Assembly: GCA_963921825.1 (NCBI GenBank)
Contig: OY997590.1
Location: 55,294,012 to 55,358,011, forward strand
Length of the DNA stretch: 64,000 nucleotides
Direction of reading: 5' to 3'
From: Erodium maritimum
Taxonomy: Eukaryota > Streptophyta > Magnoliopsida > Geraniales > Geraniaceae
The notes under the pieces are model-generated. The model saw only the letters and a program-made list of their open reading frames with translations, was not told where the DNA came from and made no database searches. Positions 1 through 10,880 of the stretch are shown here, one piece after another (position 1 is the stretch's first letter; each line of letters starts with the position of its first letter). Made by a program: the position numbers and the translations under genes.

Positions 1-2020
1 CAAAAGCCCGTTTCATTCATGTCTCGTGTCAACTTCCTCTCTTGGCCATTCTCCATCAGAGTGTTAATGAGCTTCATCCTCTGGTGTGACTCTTAGGTTT
101 ATGCATGTCGGTAGATCAACGTAAAATCCCACTTTACTTTATCCTACACAAGTGGCAACTAACGAGACTTTAGTATTTCCTTACACTGCATGATGAATCG
201 ATCCTTGTCGATTCTAACAATTCTGTTGTCTGTGTCACTATCATTTTATCTCTAGATATCCTAATTGAGATAAGGTATAGAGCTGTATCCTTATTATTCT
301 CAATCACTGTTCCTTGATAAGTGAGATGACTGGATCTTTGATACCTGGTATCATGTGCATGGCCATTCTATTCTTTCAGTCAATCTCGATCAAGCGGTCG
401 AGAACCGATATCTTTCTCATATCATAGTATGGGGGATAAATCCCTAAGCCATCTTTTGTGTCACTCATGCAGTCCGTCCCCAAGCCAATCTTGGCCGTTA
501 TGGAAACCCTGTCACAGGCAACGTTGGGATCATGTCAAACTCAGTTGTTTACTGCATAAAAATCATAAAGACTCATTGGTCTAAGGATACATGACAAGGT
601 ACAACATTGAATATGTTCATGACTTGCTCTATGGCACATATTCATTTCGGGTCGTCCAATATCATGTCCCACATTGAAATTATGCTTATGTGCAGTAGCA
701 AGATGTTGTCCAATATGTTACTTTACGTTAAACACTAAGATGTCTTACGAGATATTAAGACATGTACTGGACATACATCTTGCTTTCAAACAATGTGGAG
801 ATATGAATGATAAAAGCAAACAAGCACACAAAGACACAAGTGTTGGTTACCTAGTTCGGTGTATCATCACCTACTTATGGGAGCACTCTGCTAGTGGAAT
901 GGTTTTCACTATCAAGTAATTAGTCAACATACAAGTTATCAGATCATCCAGATCAACCCTATGCTACTTATTACACAGTGACAAACCTATCTTAGGGCTC
1001 CCTTGAATCCGAGCTCCTCGCTCGATTCCATTCTTCAAGCTCTTTAGTCTTGGATTGTTCTTCGTCTTTAATGAAAGATTGTGGTACTACAATCACGAGA
1101 ACACAACTCTATTACTAGTTTCAGTTACGAGACATAGTATGAGCACAACAACATTTATTTTGGTTTACTTCATTTAGTTTCTCAACACGCTTGAGAAAAC
1201 TAGAATCATGAACACAAGCACAATGCACACAGTAATATTCTTTGACAACAATGATCGACAGATAATTAGTATTGCGATCAACCCGAGCTCTAGAGAGTCT
1301 CTCGACTTATGTAGCTCCACCCTCTATAAGATTGTTTCTCCTAGGGTTTTTCAAACCTCTGATTCATGGTTACACTAAACTATAGTTTCCTTGTTCAGCA
1401 ACACTTCCAAAAACAATCCATACAGATCTTTGTAATATCTTCTGGTTTTTGGGGAGTACATGATCTTGTTTCCTTAAGCAAATAAAATTGTGTCATGAGT
1501 ATCTTTAAGAATATGAAGTAAATTTTCATAATCGGATAAGGATAGACGCGCACAAGATAGACATGGTAAACCACACCCATGCGCATTGTCATACGTTGTC
1601 ACGTTGATGAAATATGTGCTAACATCTTTCATAGCTTTGCACCGGTTGCACACATATGATGTCAGACGACATCTTAGTTAACATCTTGCTTGACTCAAAT
1701 AAGGCCAACTTAGATGTAACAACACACATGATATTTATGATTAGACTCTGGAATCCCACTCAATTGACTAATAGAACGTGAGCCATGAAGAACCATCTTT
1801 CATACTAGTTGCTTCTAGTGAAGTTTTGTTGATTAGGGATCCATCGAGTGTGATCCATCTCGATCTATGGTTCTATTTCACATGGTGGACATAAATCAGA
1901 ACACACATCGATATATATTACTTCAACACATAAGTAATATAAAGATGCTTTACTTTTATTGCTAACGATGATACACACATTTGGAGATTTACGATTGAAC
2001 TACGGGCACTAAGCGTAACA
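1..2020 (-). mobile_element. Degenerate inverted copy of a ~1.7 kb LTR (family R1), cut by the window edge
   Basis: Read on the minus strand, 2020 down to 1725 and 674 down to 1 match the first ~950 bp of the LTRs at 6437-8123 and 48784-50466, with many substitutions. The element starts at 2020 (TGTTA on the minus strand; the other two copies also start TGTTA). The rest lies outside the window. A 1,050 bp insertion (675-1724) splits it. It is clearly older than the other two copies. Whether it is a solo LTR or part of a longer element cannot be seen. Confidence 0.75.
675..1724. mobile_element. Solo LTR nested inside the R1 LTR
   Basis: The segment interrupts the alignment of the R1 copy exactly. 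It begins TGAAATTATG and ends GTAACAACA, so it has TG...CA ends. It is flanked by the 5 bp direct repeat CACAT (670-674 and 1725-1729), as expected for an integrase-made insertion. No internal coding region, primer site or second LTR is present, so a solo LTR left by LTR-LTR recombination is the simplest reading. The short open frames inside (for example 674-919) have no recognisable product. Confidence 0.7.
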
Positions 2021-2746
2021 TTTTAGCCAATAGAAACTCGCCAAGTGGCCCAGAAATTATAAAAACATTTAAATATTTTAAAAAAAGTTGTATTGCTTTA
2101 TTCAATAAAAAATTATTTAAATATTAAAATAAAACCTTAAAATTGATTGAAATAATTCCGAATATAAAAAGAATTAACATTGGAATCACAAAAAAATATA
2201 AACCATACTAAAAATAAAGAATCGAATTCCCCAATATACAAATTTTTTTACAACAAATAAAATCTGAAACCCTTCAAAAGATCTTAGCACTCCACCCGCT
2301 CGTATGTTGGAGCATCGTAATTTCAAGGTGCGTGTGAGATAAGTAGGGGTGTGCAAAATAAATCCGAAATCCAGGTGAATCCGGACCAGTCTGATCCAAA
2401 CAAAGTTGGACAAAATCCGGCCTGAAATCCGGATATCCGGACATGGATCCAGATCTAGGATTCCAGATCAGACGGATACTGGTAATATCAGGTCCGATAA
2501 TATTTAGTATTGATTAATACTCAAATCCAGAATACAAGTATTTTTTTTTAATATTTGAAATGTAATATTTAAATTTAGTATGACTTTTATAATCCGGATT
2601 TAGTTTAAAATTTTGTTGTAGTTTGAAATTTTCTATGATTGTAAAACTTTATAATATTGCATTGATGGTTGTAAAATATATTTGATTATTATTTATGTGA
2701 ATTAAATTTTGGGGGTGTTTTTTCACCATTAAGCATTGATCATTGA
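2021..2746. other. AT-rich intergenic stretch with a possible hAT-like end at 2344
   Basis: No gene is recognised. At 2344 the sequence TAGGGGTGTGCAAAA resembles a hAT terminus and is followed by the alternating ATCCGGA-type motifs common in plant hAT MITEs. Similar motifs recur at about 3675-3830, beyond the LINE-like insertion at 2747, so the two halves may be one split element. A matching right terminus and an 8 bp target duplication were not found. The element call is weak. Confidence 0.3.
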
Positions 2747-3529
2747 AAATCAATTAGGGTTTTCACCGCCCCCTTCTCCACCCCTATCATCGTCTTCCAT
2801 CTCTTTTGTCGATCGTCTTCGCCTCCATCAGTCCAACAGCTACCATATTTCACCCTCAAGAATGATTTTCTCCTTCTCTCGAACCTTAGGGTTTCTCTCA
2901 AACCTTAGGGTTTTTCTAGTTTTCTGCTCGGAATTCGATCGCTGATCGTCGGCCCTCGCTAGATGTGTTTCCCTAATAAGGTACGCGATACTATTGTCAT
3001 ATCTCCGTCTTCTAGTTTGTTATGCACTGGTGTTTTGAGGTTTCGAGGGCCATGTTCATGGTTTGGACTTGCCGAGATGTTGGATCGAACACAAACCGGC
3101 AGCAGCTAAAGATTTATCAACCGAACACACACACGAGCCGATTGAAGAAGGTCTTGGAGCAACCCTATCGATGGGTTTGGGATCCGGGGGTGGGACGATA
3201 AGACGAGACTTGGGGGGGGGGGGTATTGGGACGTCTCGGAGCATTCTACTTTTACATGCTTTAGTATTATTCATGTTTTAGTTTAGGTTGTACTTTTCAT
3301 TTCAGTGGTTGGACTTTTTCTTTCATGTTTTATTTTTTTGAAATGCTGGTAAGGGGATGTCGTGAGGTAGTGTCTACGACCCAAAGTAGATTGTTTCTAC
3401 AGGTCCATGAGAGCTGGGTTGACTACGGTCAACCCAGACAATATTCTGGAACCCAAGGCTTTTACGCCCTGCTTTGTATGGTTTATGTTTCGTAGTAATG
3501 CACTTCCCAGTTTACTCGTTTAAAAAAAA
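2747..3529 (+). mobile_element. Short non-autonomous LINE-like element
   Basis: It is flanked by an imperfect 13 bp target duplication: CATTGATCATTGA (2734-2746) and CATGGATCATTGA (3530-3542). It starts with an AGGGTTTTC/CCGCC-rich leader. It ends in a 3' region (about 3340-3520) shared with the elements at 40586 and 53163, closing with CTCGTTTAAAAAAAA. The body is only 783 bp, has overlapping short open frames on both strands and shows no recognisable domain. It therefore looks like an internally deleted LINE derivative moved by target-primed reverse transcription. Confidence 0.7.
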
Positions 3530-3871
3530 CATGGATCATTGAGATCACTAAGTGATCCTAACTTAATGTTTTTTAAGCTGAATCGTTTAAAGAAATTGAT
3601 AGTGTTTTTAATTTTTTTAACAGAGGAAATGGGTTGAAATTGACATTTTGGACTAAAAAGACATGAGCTTATTAAGGTCCGGTTAAAATTCGGAACCGGT
3701 CCGAATAAGAAAGCCCCAAAATCCCAAAATTTTAAGCTAATTCAGATAGATTTTGAACATAAATTTTTCAAATCCAAATTATCCGAATAGAATAATTAAA
3801 TAACCTCCGAATAAGATATCTGGTCCAATAACACTCCAAGAGATAAGTGGTTGAACATCATGTTGTTGTTG
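3530..3871. other. AT-rich stretch between two LINE-like insertions
   Basis: Contains GGTCCGGTT/CCGGTCCGAAT motifs that pair with those near 2344-2480 (possible split hAT-type MITE). Nothing coding is seen. Confidence 0.3.
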
Positions 3872-5655
3872 TTTTTTTAGCGAAAGGTGCAATATTCAAT
3901 AATTATTGTTTGTAATAACAAGAAAGTGCATCAGAGACTCTCTGACCACGAAGAACAGACATAGAACATTTAAGAATGTTCGTTATTATTTTCATAATAG
4001 AACCGTCCTCGACGGTGTTGAAATGGCGCCCTCTGGGAAAAGACAGAAGGTGGATAGGGGGAATGGGGTACCGGAGATCAGAGATCTCGACGGTAATGGT
4101 GATGGAGGGAGGCAAAGCATCATGTAGGGACCCCTCCCAGGGTCAGTCCCCGATGCTCAAGCAGGGCCTCATCCCCCGATGGGGCTTCTTCCCCACCTGT
4201 GACTTGTCGCCCCAACCAGATGCAGGCGTCTCCTTCGCCTGCCCTCCAACAGCTGCTCTTCCTCTAGCTTGGGGCGCTGGAACTTCAACAGCTCCTCCGC
4301 CGCCCATTCCACCACTCTCCAGTGGTGGGGGATCAGTAGTGGACTCAGCAGAGAACTGGATCCCACAAGCCCTCTACCGGATCTTCGTGTGTACAAAATT
4401 CAGGGTGTGGGGGCTGAACCACCTAGGGAGGCCTGGCTTTGACGGCTGGTTTGTGTCCCAATCGGTAACACTGGAACCCGAGTTAGGTACCGGGTCCATT
4501 GTTACGCCAGGTCCCTCCCCCAAGGTAATCTAGCAATAGGTATCGGGTCCATTGTCAGCGGAACCGAGGAACCATCCACCAGTTCCCCGTCTAGGACAGC
4601 GTCTTCTCCACCATGTGCCCCTGGGATTGTGGCCGCACCACCGTGACCAGAGAACCACCTCTCCTAAAGATAGGGTCGGGAACAACCCCATTAGGGGGTA
4701 CCCAAACCCTCGTCCACCTCCAAGTCTAACCTCGACGAACAAACGTGGAAGAGGAATCTACCATGGTCCTTTGCTCCCCATATCGGTCGCGAATCAGGTA
4801 TTGACGGTGAGTCCTTACCCCCGTGGTCGTGGTGTATGCCGCACACACCGTCACCTCCATAGTTCTACCCACCCTGGGGGTTTCTAGCGTCACCCATCCC
4901 ATGTAGAAGGCGAGGAGACTAATGCCGCAAAAACACTGGCTGAGACGGAACCCTAGATCGGGCGGCAGGCACCCTAGGCACCAGAGCAAGGTCTTGGTGG
5001 TGGTGGGCCCTGAGAGGCGGGCTAGGGTTCGGTCCACGTGGAGAGGACTTGTAACTTGGAGCCGAAGTCACCGAGACTCGCCCCACCCAACTCTGACGCT
5101 CTTAGTGCTGTCGATAAAAAGTAGCACCAGGGGGATTAGGGGGCGATCCTCGCGGAATAGAGAACCCAGGCGAACCCAGCGGATCTAAAACCCGGATCAC
5201 AGAGTCCACCAACAGAGGAGGCCAGGGCGAGACATGTGGGAGAGAAGAAGAGGGTGCTGGTGATGGTGGGAATTGCAGACCAGACGGATGGGGGATTCCA
5301 GGAGAGGCCGACAGGTTAGGACGAGGAGGCATGGCGATCGGATTAGGAGTCTCCAGAACCACAAGAGGGGAGGGAAAGGGAAGAGCCGTTGAGAGCTGTG
5401 GAAATCCATCCACTCTCACCCGTAGTGAAACCCCGCACCAGGCGTGGTCTGCGAGGTCAACTAAATGACAAATCCGACAGGCCCAGGCGGCGCAACTACA
5501 GTAGCGACAGACGGAAGGTCCATAACAACAAAACACGCTAGGGTAGGGTAGGCTCTCAATTCGAGAGAGTTTTACTAAAACCAAAACTGGCAACAATATT
5601 TCTTTGGTTCGATTAAATGGTACGACCCATTCAATAATATAATTGAAGACACTCT
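3872..5655 (-). mobile_element. ORF1-only LINE-like element with 13 bp target duplication
   Basis: The direct repeat CATGTTGTTGTTT flanks the element (from 3859; 5656-5668), and a T-run at 3872-3878 is its A-tail on the minus strand. The minus-strand frame 5596-5102 reads through a cysteine/histidine cluster (CRIC...H..C) like the zinc knuckle of plant LINE ORF1, followed by a Pro/Ser-rich segment typical of the ORF1 C-terminal half. Downstream frames (5037-4530) are broken. No endonuclease or reverse transcriptase is present. The N-terminal DUF4283 region is missing, so the copy is probably 5'-truncated. Confidence 0.7.
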
Positions 5656-5724
5656 CATGTTGTTGTTTGATAATCGAGTATGAGGTAAGGAGTACATTAT
5701 TAATTAATTATTTATTATTTTTGA

Positions 5725-8620
5725 TAAGCGCGGAAATTTTTATTCGATGGTCATTCTCCAAGGATGAGAAGCCAAAAAGCAAGCAACCAGGATTACATAA
5801 GTCTCCATAAGAGAAAACAGGGCACAAACCCTTAACAAAAAACAACCAGAATCAACCAGTCAAAAACAACTTCCTCTAATCTTCCTCATACCATTCGCTA
5901 TTTGAGGTCGGAACGCTGGAAGCCTTCTGAATGAAAGCTCGGGTCTTAGAGATGGTATTAAGAGTACGAGGTACCAAAGTGGACTTAGGAAGACCCTTAC
6001 GGGCCTTAGCCGCGAGGGCTTCCTCTACCCACCCATCGATCGATTGCAAAGCTTTTTGGGACGCGCTCTCAATGGGTGGAAGCTTCATGCTAAACACTTT
6101 ATAATTCGAAAGATATGGAGGAGGTCGGCTCAATCGTATTGGGGACTTAAGTAGGGATTCCTTCCAAGGACCAGATTGATCCCCAGACGAAACCCTCTAC
6201 TTCGGACCCACAACCGACCCAAGACCAGGACTAGCCAGAACTTATGTATGCATAAATTGGGCCTGAACCTGCTCCAGCTGGATCGTTTGGGCCTGTTCCG
6301 ACTGGGCCTTCTGCGTTACCTACTGAAACGGGGCGCTACCTCATTCCAAAACGACATCTGAAGGTTTCACCTGAATAGGGTCGGAAACCTTAACTGGGTC
6401 AAAAACTCGAACCGGGTCAGGCCCTTGGGTCGGATCTGTTAGTCTTAGTGCCCGTAGTTCAATCCTAAATGTCCAAATGTATATATCATCGTTAGCAATA
6501 AAATTAAAGCGGCTTTATATTACTTATGTGTTGGAGTAATATATCGATGTGTGCTCTGATCTATGCCCACCATGCGAATAGAACCATAGATCGAGATAGA
6601 TCACACTCGATGGGTCCCTAGTCAACAAAGCTTCACTAGAAGCGACTAGTATGAAAGATGACTCTTTATGGCTTACGTTCTGTTAGTCATTGGAATGGGA
6701 TTCCGGAGTCTAATCATAGATATCATGTGGGACATGATATTGGACGACCCGCCCTGAATATGTGCCATAGATTAAGTCATGAACATATTCAGTGTTGTAG
6801 CTTGTCATGTATCCTTAGACCAAGGAGTCTTTGTGATCGCTATGTAGTCAACAACTGAGTTTGACCTGAGCCTAACGTTGTGCGTAACAGGGCTTCCATA
6901 ACGGCCAGGATTGGCTTGGGGACGGGCTACATGAGTGACACGAAAGACGGCTAAGGGATTTATCCCTCATACTAAGGTATGGGAAAGATATCGGTTCTCG
7001 GCCACTTGATCGAGAGTGACTGGAAGAATAGCATGGCCATGCACATGATACTGGGTATCATATCTTCAGTCATCTCACATATCAAGGAACGGTGATTGAG
7101 AATAATAAGGATGACGGCTCTATGCCTTATCTCAATCAGGATATCGGAGATAAAAGGATAATGATAGGGACGACGGAAAGGTTAGAATCGACAGGGTCGA
7201 TTCGTTATGTAATGTCAGGCAATACTAAAGTCTCGTTAGTTGCCACTTAAATAGGATCAAGTAAAATGGGATTTTACGTTGATCTATTGACATGCATAAA
7301 CCTAAGGGTCACACCGGAGGATGAAACTCATTGACACATTTATGGAGAATGGCCAAAAGGGAGTTGTCTCGGGACATGACCAAAACTGGGTTTTGGGTCA
7401 TGTGCTCGTACGTGAATAGGAATTTACGGATCGAGACAAGGCTTGGAGTCTTGGGATTGATCGCGTCGGATAATGTTGGACATTTCCGGTATGGAAGGCT
7501 TGGAGGCGATGAGCGAATCACGGGACCTCGTTAGAAATGGTCACGGGCCATGTTCCAAGAGGCCCATGAAAGGCCCATGCAACCAAGGCCCATGGAACTA
7601 ATTAATCAAGTCTTGATTAATTAGTACTAAGTAAGCAAGACAAAGATTAAGGTGTTGGTGATTCACCACCTAACCCAATCTTGTCTTGCCATACTTGTCC
7701 TATTTACACCTTACTTGACACCATACTTGTCCCATGCCTTTAGTTGGACAAGTATGGGTTTTGTTATGTTTAAGTCATCTTTTTTCAACATAACAAACAC
7801 AAGACAAGAATAGGAAACACATTTTCTCTCCCTCTTCCATGGCCATTTCGGGTTTGGCTAGTTTCCTCCTCCATTTTTGTGTTCTTGAGTCCTCAAAGAG
7901 AAGAACTACGTGGCTTTGATTCCCATGTGGATACGTAGGCGTCTTGGAGACTCAAGCCAATCATTCGTTACCCGGTGTTCTTGTTTTGGTAAGAACTAGT
8001 GCTGAATTTTTCTCTTGTTAATCCATTCTTTGTTAGTTGTTTCATGGTTCTAATGGTCTCTTGGTTTTCATTGATTTTCCGCTGCGAGTTGGTTCATATC
8101 CAACCCTACCTCGAGACCCAACAGGATCATGGGTCGCTTGCACCAAAAGCAACCCAGCCACTAGCTTAATCTGACCATGGGCTGTTTCACGTTGCAAAGC
8201 CCGATCCAAACCATCTTCCACGCGGAAAGGAGCGAGAATTACTGCTTGATTCGTGCCCTGATTTTCGAAACCAATAATGTCACTGTCACCGATCGAATCG
8301 GGATTACGATTTGAAAATTCAAGTTTCGAATCCGATTGATCCTCTAACGAAAGCTCCCCGGAAAATCTCCTGTTCCGTTTACCAGAGAGCATTACCGACG
8401 ATGGAGCACCAGTGGCACTAGATAAGCAATGCACCTGTACCATCGAGGCTTCTATGCCCATGCTCTGTTTCTCAATGTCATCACCACAGACGCTCCGGCT
8501 CACTTCCGGCGAACGAGAAATTCCATCCTGAAATCGAGAAGAAATTGCTATCGTAGGATTATGTACCTGCAAAGGACCAGAAGCTTGAGCCTGCGAAACA
8601 AAAGCAATCTCACCCATAAT
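5725..8620 (-). mobile_element. ORF1-only LINE-like element, split by a solo LTR
   Basis: The two halves (8620-8124 and 6436-5725) join in frame on the minus strand if the LTR and one GGATC are removed; the flanking codons read Asp-Pro on both sides. The final part has PWKESLLK...PPPYLSNYKVFSMK and ends SEWYEED (5876-6133). It matches the C-terminus of the RRM-type ORF1 at 61019-61411 (PWKDALIKK...SPKYFSYFYTV). The 3' region ends in ATAAAAATTTCC and an A-rich tail at 5725-5745. No ORF2 is present. The 5' junction lies in the Ty3 protease sequence near 8620; I found no target duplication there. Confidence 0.65.
6437..8123 (+). mobile_element. Solo LTR, family R1, copy 1 (1,687 bp)
   Basis: It has ends TGTTAG...CCAACA and a perfect 5 bp target duplication GGATC (6432-6436 and 8124-8128). 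It is nearly identical to 48784-50466 along its whole length and is matched in inverted, degenerate form at 1-2020. There is no primer site, polypurine tract or coding domain inside. The open frames at 6658-6858 and 7309-7534 recur in copy 2 but match no known protein. Orientation is arbitrary. It sits in the coding part of a LINE ORF1 relic. The parent family (Ty1 or Ty3) cannot be told from the LTR alone. Confidence 0.88.
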
Positions 8621-9118
8621 CCATTCTCAAGATCACGTCAAAGGCTGTCATTTCGTAAGTATCCTTGCCACGGATACACGCACAAGCTCGGTCGCTACCG
8701 AACCTCACGAAACCTAGCGGTCTCTCTAAGACCTCGCTCCTCTACCGTCCTCGTGCCTACCAACTCCGAACAAACCCGAATCCTCGGGGTGAGGACTCGA
8801 TCCATCATCAGGGCTCTTGAGCCCTCTCTCGAACCTCCTGTATCGGTTCGCTTCTCTAACTCCGCAGGCACGACAGACCCTAGTCAACACCACATCACCC
8901 CTAACCGGCGTATCCATACGCATGGGTGGACTCAACGGCTCTAAACTCAGCCCCAACATCTTAGCACCACTCGACGAAACAAACGAGTGTGACACCCCGG
9001 TATCCAATAAAACTGACGCCCAAATCAGAGACCGAACAACCCCTCCATTGGTCACTTCGGTAAAGTCTAGCACAACCCTCACACGGTCCTCTATGCATTT
9101 ACTTATAACTTTCCGCAA
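8621..9118 (-). pseudogene. Ty3/gypsy aspartic protease fragment
   Basis: The minus-strand frame 9118-8726 contains a retropepsin core: VLLDTGVSHSFVSSSGAKMLGL, with the catalytic Asp-Thr-Gly intact, then a DTPVRGDVVL stretch like the Ty3 protease flap. Further down, in another frame (about 8665-8622), it reads MTAFDVILRMDYG, the FDVILGMDWL motif that closes Ty3 proteases. So the domain is whole but frameshifted. The LINE-like element at 5725-8620 starts right after it, and no reverse transcriptase or integrase follows. Confidence 0.7.
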
Positions 9119-10863
9119 CCAAACCAGTATTCGCTACTCGTCCCCTGCGGGAAAAGTAATAAAGGGGATGAGCGTTCTGCCCACCTCCACGGACACCCGT
9201 TCGATTATGGCATACTAGTAAAGCACTAACGACTTACCAATCTAACCAAGGCAAGCCACTACCTCAAAACCTAATACCACAACGTCACGCTGCTCACGCT
9301 ATCAACACCTCAAATACTCGCTCATGTAAGGGAAACCTCAAACAGGGATTTTGTTCTCAATTCAGCAAACCACTAATGCTCACAACCTCAATACCCCAAT
9401 TACCCGATCACGTAGGGAAACCTCAAACGGGGATTATGTTCTCAATTCAGCAAATTACTATTGCTCACAACCTCAACACCCCAATTACCCGATCACGTAG
9501 GGAAACCTCAACGGGGATCCTATTCTCAATTCCGCAAGCCACTATTTCTCACAACCTCGATACCCTAGTTACTCGATCATGTAGGGAACCTCAAATAACC
9601 CGCTCACGTGAAGGAAACCTTAAACCACCCGTTCACGCGAGGGAAACCTCGAATAACCCACTCACGTGAAGGAAACCTCAAACCACCCTTTCACGCGAGG
9701 GAAACCTCGAACACCCGTTCACATAGAGGAAACCTAGTTCGTATGGCGCCGCAGCGCATCAACCTTAACCCCTCTCCGTGGTGAGACTCTCACACCGAGG
9801 CGCTGTATCACTACCGTAGGCTATTGATGAGTCTCGAACCCAAGACCTCACCCTATAACACTGAACTTACGACCTCTACAACCAACACAGCCGTGAACAC
9901 CGACACGCAAAACCAACACTCAAACTGCACAATCAAGGCGGTGGAACAAGACAGGAATCACGGACCCTAAAAATAGCCTTAAGCGACACACACAGTCGAC
10001 CACCAAATTACCGACCACACGCACAACTACTCACAGACAAATTCAAGTCACCCAACCTCAATCACAAGCCGACAAGGCCATACAAAATCAAAACACGCCC
10101 ACCGGGCCGACAAATTTCAAAACACGCCCACCGGGCCAACCAATTTAAACACACGCCCACAGGGCCAACCAATTTTAAAACACACGCCCACAGGGCCAAC
10201 CTATTTTAAAACACTTTCTCCAAAGGAATGGGGAACTTCTGGTCGGAAACGGAGCAAAAAGAAGCAAAAAGGCCCTGAATTTCTGATGCGCACGCTGAGC
10301 GCACGGAGTGCACCCAACATGCACCATGCACGCCAGGCGCACGACATGCAAGCAGCGTGCGAGGCGCACGCCAAGCGCACGCTGGGAGCACGGCGTGCAG
10401 ATTAGACATAGAGCACCTCAACTGGCCACCTTTGGTCGATGCACTCCGCGTGGCCTGCGTGCATGGTGCACGCCCAGTGCACGTCGTGCGTGCGACATGC
10501 ACTGGCGCGACCAATTTTAAAACATTTCACTTTCATTATAAAACCTCATTTCTTGACATCAGGTAGTTACAACCCGGTCCAGGCGTCCCCGAACTACATT
10601 GTACCCACTTGATATCAACGTCGTCACGCTCGACTACAGGGGCACCCCTGAGTCGAGTCACGACAGCTTAAAAACGTTTCACACAGCAACACACAAACAA
10701 TATGCTAGTAATGACCGTACTGCACATACACAAAACAACAACAAAGACTCAAGACACTACGGGACTACACGCGGTTTTCGACGTGTGTACCCAACGCACT
10801 ACGAGACTTTATTGACTCGACTCTCCCCACCTAAATGACGTACAGTCCGAGGTGTGAAACCTC
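9119..10863 (-). repeat. Untranslated/gag-less internal region of the Ty3 remnant, filled with tandem repeats
   Basis: Between the protease and the primer site, where gag should lie, there is no long open frame. The stretch holds three to four copies of an ~85 bp unit (9292-9590, units starting near 9292, 9378, 9463, 9547) marked by CTCACAACCTCAA and GTAGGGAAACCTCAA. After this come ~30 bp units containing GAGGGAAACCTCGAA (9590-9735) and four ~32 bp units containing ACACGCCCACMGGGCC (10085-10215). A GC-rich block of degenerate GCGCACG/GTGCACG words lies at 10285-10510. Confidence 0.6.
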
Positions 10864-10877
10864 GAGCTCTGATACCA
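10864..10877 (-). other. tRNA-Met primer binding site of the Ty3 remnant
   Basis: On the minus strand this reads TGGTATCAGAGCTC, the standard initiator-Met primer site. It lies three bases after the LTR end (GGGGCGTGACA). The arrangement GTGACA-GCT-TGGTATCAGAGC is typical of Tekay/Del-type chromovirus LTR junctions. Confidence 0.75.
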
Positions 10878-10880
10878 AGC

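Noticed and set aside
2736..3281. Open frames on both strands (2736-2945, 3063-3281, 3274-3056) as small genes
   Set aside because: They lie within a short LINE-like insertion bounded by a target duplication, overlap each other on opposite strands and show no domain.
6658..6858. 66-codon frame repeated at 49005-49205 as a conserved gene
   Set aside because: Both are the same position in two copies of one LTR; the conservation is that of the repeat.
9292..9735. CRISPR-like repeat array
   Set aside because: The units are contiguous and variable without unique spacers, and the genome is a plant's; it is a tandem repeat within a retrotransposon.
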